6,995 nucleotides of DNA from CAYQFQ01 sp964416925 (GCA_964416925.1 CAYQFQ010000034.1:1-6995), one strand, 5' to 3'. Positions 1 to 5,333 are shown, numbered from the stretch's first letter. Notes: generated by a model not told the origin, from the sequence alone. A program made the numbers and translations.

Positions 1-107
1 ATCCGATTAGGAAGAAACGCGCGAAGGGAAGTTACCAGGTGGAAGTTTTTAGGTCTCATCCGACGAAGGGTGATTCAAAATCTGACACTGTTTCCCAGCG
101 TGGTTAG
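1..107 (+). CDS. 3' end of an unidentified basic protein (partial)
   Basis: An open frame enters from the left edge (first whole codon at base 3) and stops at TAG 105-107, giving 34 visible residues. The fragment begins PIRKKRAKGSYQVEVF and ends SDTVSQRG; it is rich in Lys, Arg and Ser and looks like a basic, probably disordered C-terminal tail. Frame 1 is also open to a TGA at 109-111 but gives a less protein-like, Arg-heavy string, so frame 3 is preferred. A hand count gives about 48% GC, clearly above the large genes of the window. A strong intrinsic terminator begins 16 nt after the stop, so this is the last gene of its transcript. I do not recognise the family. In base composition and terminator arrangement it resembles the small gene at 5061-5243, but the two share no obvious sequence. 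Confidence 0.45.
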   Translation, partial: PIRKKRAKGSYQVEVFRSHPTKGDSKSDTVSQRG

Positions 108-122
108 GGGCTGATATCGTGT

Positions 123-152
123 GGCGCGGACTTGTCCGCGCCTTTTTCTTTT
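123..152 (+). terminator. Strong rho-independent terminator
   Basis: A perfect 8-bp stem GGCGCGGA/TCCGCGCC (123-130 with 135-142) closes on a CTTG tetraloop and is followed directly by a T-rich run, TTTTTCTTTT. This is a textbook intrinsic terminator. It ends the upstream transcript and separates it from the tRNA gene. Confidence 0.93.
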
Positions 153-162
153 GCTGTATTTC

Positions 163-171
163 TGTTATATT
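163..171 (+). promoter_or_regulatory. Probable extended -10 promoter for the tRNA
   Basis: TG-T-TATATT matches an extended -10 element, with one mismatch in the hexamer. It would start transcription near 178, about 20 nt before the mature tRNA 5' end. No good -35 box is visible because the expected place is the T-run of the upstream terminator. An alternative is TTGGCA (171-176) with TATAAA (191-196), but that spacer is only 14 nt. Confidence 0.35.
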
Positions 172-198
172 TGGCAAGAGATTGCTTACGTATAAATT

Positions 199-282
199 GC
201 CGAGGTGGCGAAATTGGCAGACGCATACGCTTCAGGTGCGTACGGGAGCAATCCCATGAGGGTTCAAGTCCCTCCCGCGGCA
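199..282 (+). tRNA. tRNA-Leu (anticodon CAG)
   Basis: The complete class II cloverleaf can be drawn by hand. The acceptor stem is 199-205 with 275-281. The D stem is GCG/CGC (208-210/222-224) with a GG-containing loop. The anticodon stem TACGC/GCGTA (226-230/238-242) carries CAG at 233-235. The long variable arm GGGA-GCAA-TCCC (244-255) is expected for leucine. The T arm is GAGGG-TTCAAGT-CCCTC (258-274), and A282 is the Leu discriminator base. CCA is not encoded, so it must be added after transcription. The acceptor stem contains one A203/G277 mismatch. It reads CUG codons. A short hairpin follows at 284-302. Confidence 0.96.
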
Positions 283-283
283 C

Positions 284-303
284 AAAGCAATTTTATTGCT
301 TTT
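284..303 (+). terminator. Weak terminator-like hairpin after tRNA-Leu
   Basis: A perfect 7-bp stem AAAGCAA/TTGCTTT (284-290 with 296-302) closes on TTTTA and lies 2 nt after the tRNA discriminator base. The T-run is short, TTTTG. It could end tRNA transcription or guide 3' processing. Confidence 0.4.
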
Positions 304-342
304 GATGTAGGACTTGAAAGTCGTAGTTATACCGAGTAAGTA

Positions 343-422
343 GACGAGGTGGCGAGACGGGATCGAGAGTTTTTGTGAGCGACGGTGAACAAAAAACTCG
401 TGATCAAGTCCCTCCCGCGGCA
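343..422 (+). pseudogene. Degenerate second tRNA-Leu copy
   Basis: Two blocks of the upstream tRNA recur in the same order and nearly the same spacing. CGAGGTGGCGA (201-211) recurs at 345-355, and the 3' end (264-285) recurs at 404-425. The blocks start 63 nt apart in the tRNA and 59 nt apart here. The interior is unrelated: there is no anticodon arm, no variable arm and no 5' strand for the T stem. The acceptor would have two mismatches (A344/G420 and A347/G417). It cannot fold as a tRNA and is best read as a decayed or invaded tandem duplicate. The A/G acceptor mismatch of the intact gene is also present here, so it probably predates the duplication or spread by conversion. Confidence 0.6.
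361..405. repeat. Imperfect palindrome filling the tRNA remnant
   Basis: The left arm GATCGAGAGTTTTTGT (361-376) pairs with ACAAAAAACTCGTGATC (389-405), apart from small bulges, leaving a 12-nt loop GAGCGACGGTGA. The hairpin occupies exactly the part of the second tRNA-Leu copy that has lost tRNA sequence. It looks like a short dispersed palindromic repeat, but no second copy is visible in this window. Confidence 0.6.
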
Positions 423-460
423 CAAGGAAATAACTTTGGTTATCTCACTCATAAAAAAAT

Positions 461-1018
461 ATGTTCGCAGATATAGGAATAGGAATAATATTATCAGTTG
501 GAGTAAGTAAAATATTCAGTGTTGAGCTGACTTGGTTTTTAGTCTTTCTAGGAGTTATCTTTGCTCTAATTCCAGATTTTGATTTTATCCTGGCACTAAT
601 TAGCAAGTGTTTTAAAAATTCATTTATTAAATCATACGATTTTCATCGTGAGATAAGTCATTTCCCTATAATATATCTTATTGTTTCTTTATTGGTATTT
701 TTGTTTGCGGGAAAATTTTTCGGCTTTCTCTTTTTCTTTGGAACTTTGTGCCATTTTTTGCATGACTCAGTGGGTACTGGATGGGGCATCAAATGGTTTT
801 GGCCTTTTTCGAAAAAGTCTTATAAACTTTTTTCCGATCAGCAAGGTAGATTGTTTTGGAAAATAGCTATTTGGGATGAAGAAGCTCTGCATGAGACTCA
901 GGTAAAGTTCGGTAATCCAAACTGGATAAGAGATATTTATTTCAGACCTACAGTGGTATCTATCTCAGAGTTTGCTATATTGGTTGTTGGGATTATTGTT
1001 TTAATTATAAATCAATGA
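461..1018 (+). CDS. Membrane-bound YdjM/DUF457-type putative metal-dependent hydrolase
   Basis: The 185-residue integral membrane protein carries the landmarks of the YdjM/DUF457 family (annotated as membrane-bound metal-dependent or LexA-binding putative hydrolases). These are PDFDF at 38-42, HREISH at 62-67, H98 and HD at 101-102, and GTGWGIKWFWPF at 105-116. The conserved His and Asp residues are the presumed metal ligands. Hydrophobic segments lie near 4-18, 23-37, 69-97 and 167-183. The substrate and physiological role are not established for the family. The ATG at 461 is chosen because the family normally begins with a short Met-hydrophobic segment; no Shine-Dalgarno site precedes it, only an A/T-rich CATAAAAAAAT. 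The stop overlaps the murD start in ATGA, so the two are translationally coupled and one operon. That suggests an envelope role, which is inference. Confidence 0.85.
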   Translation: MFADIGIGIILSVGVSKIFSVELTWFLVFLGVIFALIPDFDFILALISKCFKNSFIKSYDFHREISHFPIIYLIVSLLVFLFAGKFFGFLFFFGTLCHFLHDSVGTGWGIKWFWPFSKKSYKLFSDQQGRLFWKIAIWDEEALHETQVKFGNPNWIRDIYFRPTVVSISEFAILVVGIIVLIINQ

Positions 1019-2367
1019 AATCCTACAAAGAATATTTTAATAATAAAAAAATAACCATGCTCGGTCTAGGGCTACTTGGTCGTGGTCTTAATGATGCCAA
1101 ATTTTTGGCTGAGTGTGGCGCGGACTTAACCATTACTGATATTAAGAGCGCAGAAGATCTTAAACTAACACTTGATAAACTTAAGGAATATTCAAATATA
1201 AAATATGTGTTGGGGGAGCATAGACTAGAAGATTTTAAAAATTGCGATTTGGTATTTAAAGCAGCAGGCGTACCTTTAGACTCACCATATATTATTGAAG
1301 CAAAAAATAATAATATTCCAATTGAAATGGATGAGTCGCTTTTCTGTAAGTTAATGCCAGAGGGTGTTAAAGTGATTGGTGTCACAGGTACAAGAGGAAA
1401 AACGACTGTAACTTACCTTATTTATGAGATTTTGAAATTAGCGGAGAAAGAATTAAAAATAAAAGTTTATTTGGGTGGAAACATTAAAGGTCTTGCAACT
1501 CTTCCTTTGCTGCGTGAGATCAAGAGTGGCGATATTGTGGTAATGGAACTTTCTTCTTGGCAACTTCAGGGATTTGGTGAAGCACAGATCAGTCCGAATA
1601 TTTCTGTTTTCACAAATTTGTTGAATGATCATTTGAATTATTATCTAAAAGGAAGTAAAGATGAAGGTGAAGCAATGCAAAAATACTTTGGCGATAAGGC
1701 AAACATTTTTAAGTATCAAACAGAGAAAGATTTTATAATTTGTGGTGAAAAGATTGCGGAAAAAATAAGTGACACAAAGTCAGTAAAATATGTAACAAGC
1801 AAAAATGATATTCCTTCAGATTGGAAAATTAAAATCCCCGGAGAACACAATTTAGAAAATATTGCGTGTGCCATAAAAGTAGCTGAGGTTTTAGACGTTA
1901 CTTCAGAAAAGATTAGAAAAGGCGTGGAAGACTTTAATGGGGTAGAAGGTAGACTTCAGTTAATTAAAGAATACAAAGGAATAAAAATATATAACGACAC
2001 CACTTCCACGACTCCTGATGCAACCATTGTTGCCTTGAAGTCCCTCCATCGAGGTGGAGCCTCGATGAAGAATATTGTTTTGATAATGGGAGGCGCAGAT
2101 AAAAATCTTGATATGTCAGAGCTTGTAAAAGAAATACCGAATTATTGTAAGAAGGTTATCTTACTAAGAGGTACGGGTTCATCAAAAATAGAAATAGGTG
2201 ATGCTATTAAATGTGATGACCTGAATGAAGCGGTAATAAAGGGATTGAAAGAATGTGTTGTAGGAGACATTTTGCTGTTCAGCCCAGCTTTTGCATCTTT
2301 TGGTATGTTTTTAAACGAATTCGATAGGGGAGATAAACTTAATGAAATAATATCAGGTTTGAAATAG
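1015..2367 (+). CDS. murD: UDP-N-acetylmuramoyl-L-alanine--D-glutamate ligase
   Basis: This cytoplasmic ATP-dependent ligase adds D-Glu to UDP-MurNAc-L-Ala in peptidoglycan precursor synthesis. At 450 residues it has normal family length. Visible motifs are the N-terminal Rossmann loop GLGLLGRG (17-24), the P-loop GVTGTRGKTT (122-131), ELSSWQLQ (178-185), NLLNDHLNYY (201-210), GEHNLENIACA (276-286), GGADKNLD (359-366) and FSPAFASFG (422-430). K228 in GDKANIF is placed like the carbamylated lysine of Mur ligases (inference). Departures from well-known MurDs, compared from memory, are GTRGKTT for GTNGKS/T, EGRLQ (311-315) for the usual HRxE, and NDTTSTTPDAT (327-337) for NDSKATN, which removes one lysine. 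A palindrome lies in frame at codons 344-351. It starts by 4-nt overlap with the upstream gene and has no SD of its own. Confidence 0.95.
   Translation: MKSYKEYFNNKKITMLGLGLLGRGLNDAKFLAECGADLTITDIKSAEDLKLTLDKLKEYSNIKYVLGEHRLEDFKNCDLVFKAAGVPLDSPYIIEAKNNNIPIEMDESLFCKLMPEGVKVIGVTGTRGKTTVTYLIYEILKLAEKELKIKVYLGGNIKGLATLPLLREIKSGDIVVMELSSWQLQGFGEAQISPNISVFTNLLNDHLNYYLKGSKDEGEAMQKYFGDKANIFKYQTEKDFIICGEKIAEKISDTKSVKYVTSKNDIPSDWKIKIPGEHNLENIACAIKVAEVLDVTSEKIRKGVEDFNGVEGRLQLIKEYKGIKIYNDTTSTTPDATIVALKSLHRGGASMKNIVLIMGGADKNLDMSELVKEIPNYCKKVILLRGTGSSKIEIGDAIKCDDLNEAVIKGLKECVVGDILLFSPAFASFGMFLNEFDRGDKLNEIISGLK
2044..2067. repeat. In-frame palindrome inside murD
   Basis: CATCGAGG (2047-2054), loop TGGAG and CCTCGATG (2060-2067) form a perfect 8-bp hairpin. 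An overlapping alternative pairs CTCCA (2044-2048) with TGGAG (2055-2059). It encodes about HRGGASM (residues 345-351), between helix ALKSL and strand NIVLIMGG, where a surface loop is expected. It is GC-richer than its surroundings and looks like an inserted palindromic element that kept the reading frame. Confidence 0.6.
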
Positions 2368-2377
2368 AAGGCCGGAA

Positions 2378-2393
2378 GACGATATATATTGTC
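2378..2393. repeat. Short AT-core palindrome downstream of murD
   Basis: GACGATATATATTGTC forms a 6-bp stem with one G-T wobble around ATAT and begins 11 nt after the murD stop. No T-run follows, so it is not a convincing terminator. It may be an operator or simply AT-rich chance. Confidence 0.3.
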
Positions 2394-2430
2394 AGTGTTC
2401 ATAACATTGTTACTCTTAATAACTATTTAT

Positions 2431-2462
2431 GTTAAAATAATGATAATTATTATTATTTTAAC
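2431..2462. promoter_or_regulatory. Near-perfect 32-nt palindrome before the surface-protein gene
   Basis: The left half GTTAAAATAATGATAA and the right half TTATTATTATTTTAAC are complementary along all 16 positions, apart from one G2442/T2451 wobble. The palindrome ends 6 nt before the ATG at 2469. It contains a possible -10 box TAAAAT (2433-2438), though no good -35 is present, and no SD lies between it and the start codon. It could be a repressor operator, an mRNA hairpin occluding the start, or a weak murD terminator. The structure itself is certain; the role is inference. Confidence 0.55.
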
Positions 2463-2468
2463 AAATCT

Positions 2469-4943
2469 ATGAATAAATTTTACAAGTCCTTTTTTGTTTT
2501 AGTTTTGATTTCTTTTTTATCTTTTGGTTTGATTACTTCTATAGACGTGAAGCTTGTTTCTGCTGAATCGGAAATAACAAATGTTGAAGCAGCACAATTG
2601 ATAGAAATACTTATATCTGCTGGGGCTATAGCGCCAGACAAGGTTGCCAAGGCTAGGGAAATGGCGACTTCTCTTCGTGGCGGTGCTTCAGCTGCAACTC
2701 TCACTCAAGATCTTACTGTTGGTTCATCTGGGTCAGAAGTTTTAGCTTTGCAAAAAATTCTTAATAGAGATACAGATACGCGGGTTGCTAATACAGGTAA
2801 CGGTTCTCCAAATAATGAAACAACATATTTTGGAGAAGCGACAAAAGCTGCTGTTGTTAAGTTCCAACAGAAATATGGTATCTCTCCAGCATCAGGTTAT
2901 GTGGGACCAGCAACAAGACAAAAGATGAATGAAATTTCCTCAGGGCAACAACCATCGACGAACAACGGGCTTACATTAAACACTGCTGGGACAGTTCCGT
3001 TTGTAGATATTAGAGTTGGTACTTTAGATGCTTCCTATGTAAATGTCGGATCAAATACACCATTCACTTTGGTGTGGGTTTCAAAAAATGTAACTTCATG
3101 CTCTGTTGGTTCAAACTCAAAACCCACAGTTGGTACTCAGACTATAAGTGGAATCACAGAACAAACGGTTTTCGGTATCACATGTACTGGTCCTCAAGGA
3201 AGTGCGACAGACTACGTGACAGCATATACTAATACGGCAAATCCAGATAATCAGATTGTTGATAATAATCAAAATGATTATACATATACACAAAGCACAA
3301 CTACTTATTATACCTATACTGCTACTAATACTAATCCAAATACTTATAACAATCCTACTGTTGCTGCTTGTAGTATTGCACCATGTGTTGATCTGAAAGT
3401 TGATGGAAAGGATACAGGAATTAACACAAGTGTAAAATCCGACAAATACCAATACACTTTATCTTGGACTGGAAAAGGGGTAAAAAATTGTAAGCTTCAA
3501 GCGACAAGTACAGACAGTCAGTTTAATGTAAAAGAATACAATTCTACCAGCACAAGTGATATCGTCTATCAGTTGAGTCAATATACAAATTTCCTTTCTA
3601 CTTCTACTACAGAAGTCTATAAAATGTCCTTCCCGGGTTTTGTGTATGGAGAAAGTGCTTCAATGTCTGGCACAAAGGTTGTTAAACTTCCAACAGCAAA
3701 AAATCTTACCTTTAGTATTTCTTGCGAAGCCGACACTAATGCAAGCAGATTGGTTTCAGATTCTGTCTATACAAAATTCTCAAAAGAACTTCTCCCAATG
3801 GTTGATTTGAAATTAGACAATATGGATAGACTAACTCAGGCATATAATCAAAAATATTTCTTACCAGCACAGATAAGAGCTGCTGGCGGAGGAAGACCAT
3901 ACAATGCTGTTTGGACATCAAGGGGTGTTACAAGTTGTGTGGGTGATAATAAAATACAATTTTATGCAATGCCACAAGAAAAAATAATTTCTGGGTGGAG
4001 TAGTACAACAAAACAAGTTTATGGGAATGAACGAATTGTATTAAATGGAGACCCAGACATCTCAAAAATAACAGTTAGAATTACATGTAATGATGGATAC
4101 GTTAGTGATAGGAATTCTACGACAACAGGGGTGTATAAGGGTCTTATAGATTTTGTTGCGTCACCTTATGCAAGGTGGGAAGCAGGAAAAGTCTGTAACC
4201 TTGATGGGTTATCAACACCCGGTGAAGATTTGATAGCTGCGGATAAAATTACTTGGCCATCTTACGGTGCTGATGTTGGTACCTGGCCTATAACTGCAAG
4301 CCTCGGTGTGGTTTCAGTTAGCGGAGGTGTTGTGAGTTATCCTCATGATAAGGTAAATGTTTGGCCGGCCGTACCCGTTGCAGGTGTTGGACAAGATGCT
4401 GCCGCCGGTGTTTATGGTAATGCTTGGATTATTACTCCAACAGGTCCTAGAAATGCTGGCGGAACATATGATAGTTATGTAGCAAATACTTCAGGTTGGT
4501 TAAATCCAGGACAGACAACAAAATCGACCGACGAACTTCAAGGTCCAGGGAAAATGGCTGACCTATCCTGTGGTGCCGTAGGTAGTATGTGTGCTGAGAC
4601 TGGTTTACCAGTTCCGGCTTATTATGGATTTATGGTTTCTACTATTGCTCGAGGCGGATACAGAAGTCCATCAAATGAAAGAAGTAACATAGTCGTTTCT
4701 GCATGTAAAGATGCGGAACTCGAAGCATATTTGAATGGTCAAGCACAGGCGGGAAATATGTCTCAGTTATCTGGTGGGACAATTGGTGGAACTTCTGGAC
4801 AAAGCGCTGGGGGACTTGATGCCTTTAAGTCTATGGCTGGTGGATTTGATTGGAAGACTGCGGGTCTTGGTGGAATACTTGGTCCAGCCGGATTTGTTAC
4901 TGGAGGCATGTTTGGAGGGTCACTCGGAAGTTTCGGCTTTTAA
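2469..4943 (+). CDS. Secreted peptidoglycan-binding protein with Trp/Cys-patterned beta repeats
   Basis: This is an 824-residue exported protein. Residues 1-32 form a signal peptide: KFYK, a hydrophobic core to about 23, and a likely cut near VSA. Residues about 80-156 match a PG_binding_1 domain (VGSSGSEVLALQKIL, TYFGEATKAAVVKFQQKYG, GYVGPATRQKM). Three beta-rich modules follow. Each opens with a V-D-[IL]-[RK] strand (179, 307, 445) and carries W-x7-C (W203/C211, W333/C341, W482/C490) plus a distal Cys (239, 419, 540), probably a disulfide. A Tyr/Thr/Asn-rich linker spans 256-298. Residues 560-750 are unassigned, with Cys at 577, 701, 708 and 746. The C-terminus from about 757 is Gly/Ser-rich. 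Patescibacterial surface proteins often have such modules, so a wall-anchored surface role is inferred; the ligand is unknown. No SD precedes the ATG. Confidence 0.85.
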   Translation: MNKFYKSFFVLVLISFLSFGLITSIDVKLVSAESEITNVEAAQLIEILISAGAIAPDKVAKAREMATSLRGGASAATLTQDLTVGSSGSEVLALQKILNRDTDTRVANTGNGSPNNETTYFGEATKAAVVKFQQKYGISPASGYVGPATRQKMNEISSGQQPSTNNGLTLNTAGTVPFVDIRVGTLDASYVNVGSNTPFTLVWVSKNVTSCSVGSNSKPTVGTQTISGITEQTVFGITCTGPQGSATDYVTAYTNTANPDNQIVDNNQNDYTYTQSTTTYYTYTATNTNPNTYNNPTVAACSIAPCVDLKVDGKDTGINTSVKSDKYQYTLSWTGKGVKNCKLQATSTDSQFNVKEYNSTSTSDIVYQLSQYTNFLSTSTTEVYKMSFPGFVYGESASMSGTKVVKLPTAKNLTFSISCEADTNASRLVSDSVYTKFSKELLPMVDLKLDNMDRLTQAYNQKYFLPAQIRAAGGGRPYNAVWTSRGVTSCVGDNKIQFYAMPQEKIISGWSSTTKQVYGNERIVLNGDPDISKITVRITCNDGYVSDRNSTTTGVYKGLIDFVASPYARWEAGKVCNLDGLSTPGEDLIAADKITWPSYGADVGTWPITASLGVVSVSGGVVSYPHDKVNVWPAVPVAGVGQDAAAGVYGNAWIITPTGPRNAGGTYDSYVANTSGWLNPGQTTKSTDELQGPGKMADLSCGAVGSMCAETGLPVPAYYGFMVSTIARGGYRSPSNERSNIVVSACKDAELEAYLNGQAQAGNMSQLSGGTIGGTSGQSAGGLDAFKSMAGGFDWKTAGLGGILGPAGFVTGGMFGGSLGSFGF

Positions 4944-4969
4944 ATTCCTTTATTTAAACTTTATTTTTA
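4939..4969 (+). terminator. AT-only terminator candidate of the surface-protein gene
   Basis: TTTAAAT (4939-4945, overlapping the stop codon) pairs perfectly with ATTTAAA (4952-4958) around TCCTTT, and CTTTATTTTT follows. The layout is that of an intrinsic terminator, but the stem has no G-C pair and would be weak. Confidence 0.35.
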
Positions 4970-4983
4970 GTGTATTTACAACT

Positions 4984-5002
4984 ATTGACAATCTCTGTCA
5001 AT
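4984..5002. promoter_or_regulatory. Inverted repeat over the -35 box (possible operator)
   Basis: ATTGACA (4984-4990) and TGTCAAT (4996-5002) are perfect inverted 7-mers separated by ATCTC. The left arm is the -35 hexamer of the next promoter. A dimeric repressor bound here would block RNA polymerase. A second small palindrome, TGTATTTACA (4971-4980), lies just upstream. The regulator is unknown. Confidence 0.45.
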
Positions 5003-5012
5003 CTGCTATAAT
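4985..5012 (+). promoter_or_regulatory. Consensus sigma70-type promoter with extended -10
   Basis: TTGACA (4985-4990), a 16-nt spacer and TATAAT (5007-5012) all match consensus. The TG at 5004-5005 adds an extended -10 (TGCTATAAT). The start point is expected near 5019. It is by far the best promoter in the window and drives the small gene at 5061. Confidence 0.9.
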
Positions 5013-5021
5013 AGTAGGGTA

Positions 5022-5042
5022 GATGATGCATTGAGTATCATC
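5022..5042 (+). promoter_or_regulatory. 5' leader hairpin of the small gene
   Basis: GATGATGC (5022-5029) pairs with GTATCATC (5035-5042), with one G-U pair, around the loop ATTGA. It begins a few nt after the predicted transcription start and ends 8 nt before the SD. It may protect the mRNA 5' end or control ribosome access. No known riboswitch is recognised. Confidence 0.5.
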
Positions 5043-5050
5043 GTAAAAAC

Positions 5051-5055
5051 AGGAG
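5051..5055 (+). promoter_or_regulatory. Shine-Dalgarno site deciding the ATG at 5061
   Basis: AGGAG with a 5-nt gap to the ATG at 5061. It favours this start over the in-frame TTG at 5031, which lies inside the leader hairpin loop and has no SD. It is the only canonical SD before a gene in this window. Confidence 0.85.
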
Positions 5056-5060
5056 TCAGT

Positions 5061-5243
5061 ATGGGTGGCTTAGTGACGGTTGAGGTGGATGGTCGCAAGA
5101 AACTGGTGTCTCCTGAGGAAGCAGACAAACTGAACGCTGAGCGGCAAGAGTTGCTCAGTCTGAACGCGGTGTTCAGCACTTCTTCTCCTCATGAAAGCTC
5201 GGGTTACGCGGCCAAAAAGCGCAGGGGGCGCAGAACTTTGTAA
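5061..5243 (+). CDS. Small 60-residue protein of unknown function, stand-alone unit
   Basis: I do not recognise this protein. It starts with a short beta-like stretch (MGGLVTVEVDGRKKLV). A charged, amphipathic probable helix follows (SPEEADKLNAERQELLSL, 17-34), then a Ser-rich region (39-48) and a strongly basic end, AAKKRRGRRTL. The basic tail could bind nucleic acid or ribosomes (inference). It has no signal peptide and no membrane segment. The gene has its own consensus promoter, leader hairpin, canonical SD and strong terminator, which suggests high, separately controlled expression. By hand count it is about 54% GC, with frequent CTG, GTG, GAG and CGC codons, very unlike the AT-rich genes on both sides. 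Either recent transfer or codon selection in a highly expressed gene could explain this. An ncRNA is less likely because SD, ATG, reading frame and stop fit together. Confidence 0.75.
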   Translation: MGGLVTVEVDGRKKLVSPEEADKLNAERQELLSLNAVFSTSSPHESSGYAAKKRRGRRTL

Positions 5244-5244
5244 C

Positions 5245-5259
5245 GGTGCCAAATGCACC
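5245..5259 (+). other. Small hairpin directly after the small gene
   Basis: GGTGC (5245-5249) and GCACC (5255-5259) pair around CAAAT, immediately after the stop codon and 1 nt before the terminator stem. It probably stabilises the 3' end of the short mRNA. Confidence 0.4.
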
Positions 5260-5260
5260 A

Positions 5261-5292
5261 AAAACCGCAGGGCACATTGCCTGCGGTTTTTT
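5261..5292 (+). terminator. Strong rho-independent terminator
   Basis: AAAACCGCAGG (5261-5271) pairs with CCTGCGGTTTT (5280-5290), an 11-bp stem including 7 G-C-rich pairs, followed by a run of six T (5287-5292). It ends the 60-codon gene and separates it from murC. Confidence 0.94.
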
Positions 5293-5333
5293 ATTATCCG
5301 TAAAACAATTATTGTGTTCTGACAATATCTTCT

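Larger units (their letters stand above)
264..425 (+). repeat. 22-nt direct repeat of the tRNA-Leu 3' end
   Basis: Bases 264-285 (T loop, T stem, acceptor 3' strand, discriminator and 3 nt beyond) recur without mismatch at 404-425, an offset of 140 nt. The core is AAGTCCCTCCCGCGGC. A duplicated tRNA 3' end often marks an integration site, but here the 5' part of the tRNA is partly duplicated as well, so a decayed tandem gene copy fits better. Confidence 0.85.

Noticed and set aside
232..423. Minus-strand frame of 63 codons across the tRNA-Leu region
   Set aside because: It contains GRDLNPHG, the well-known artefact of translating the antisense of tRNA-Leu; the region is explained by the tRNA and its degenerate copy.
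264..425. attL/attR pair of an integrated element at the tRNA 3' end
   Set aside because: The repeats are only 140 nt apart with no integrase between, and the 5' tRNA block is also duplicated. A decayed tandem copy explains more, though an excision scar is not excluded.
1023..1385. 120-codon minus-strand frame inside murD
   Set aside because: Antisense of a confidently identified ligase domain; the product is Ser/Leu-rich, with no start signal or family features.
3117..3452. 111-codon minus-strand frame rich in Ile, Ser and Cys
   Set aside because: Shadow of the Tyr/Thr/Asn-rich linker on the coding strand; the low-complexity codons leave the antisense frame open.
4735..5022. 95-codon plus-strand frame overlapping the end of the surface-protein gene
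   Set aside because: Mostly the shifted frame of the Gly/Ser-rich C-terminus; it runs through the next promoter and has no start signal.
5031..5060. TTG start at 5031 giving a 70-residue product
   Set aside because: It lies in the leader hairpin about 12 nt from the expected transcript start and has no SD, while the ATG at 5061 has AGGAG at the right distance.
5019..5292. Structured non-coding RNA instead of the small protein
   Set aside because: No tmRNA, RNase P, SRP or 6S hallmark was found by eye, and SD, ATG, codon pattern, stop and terminator fit a gene.
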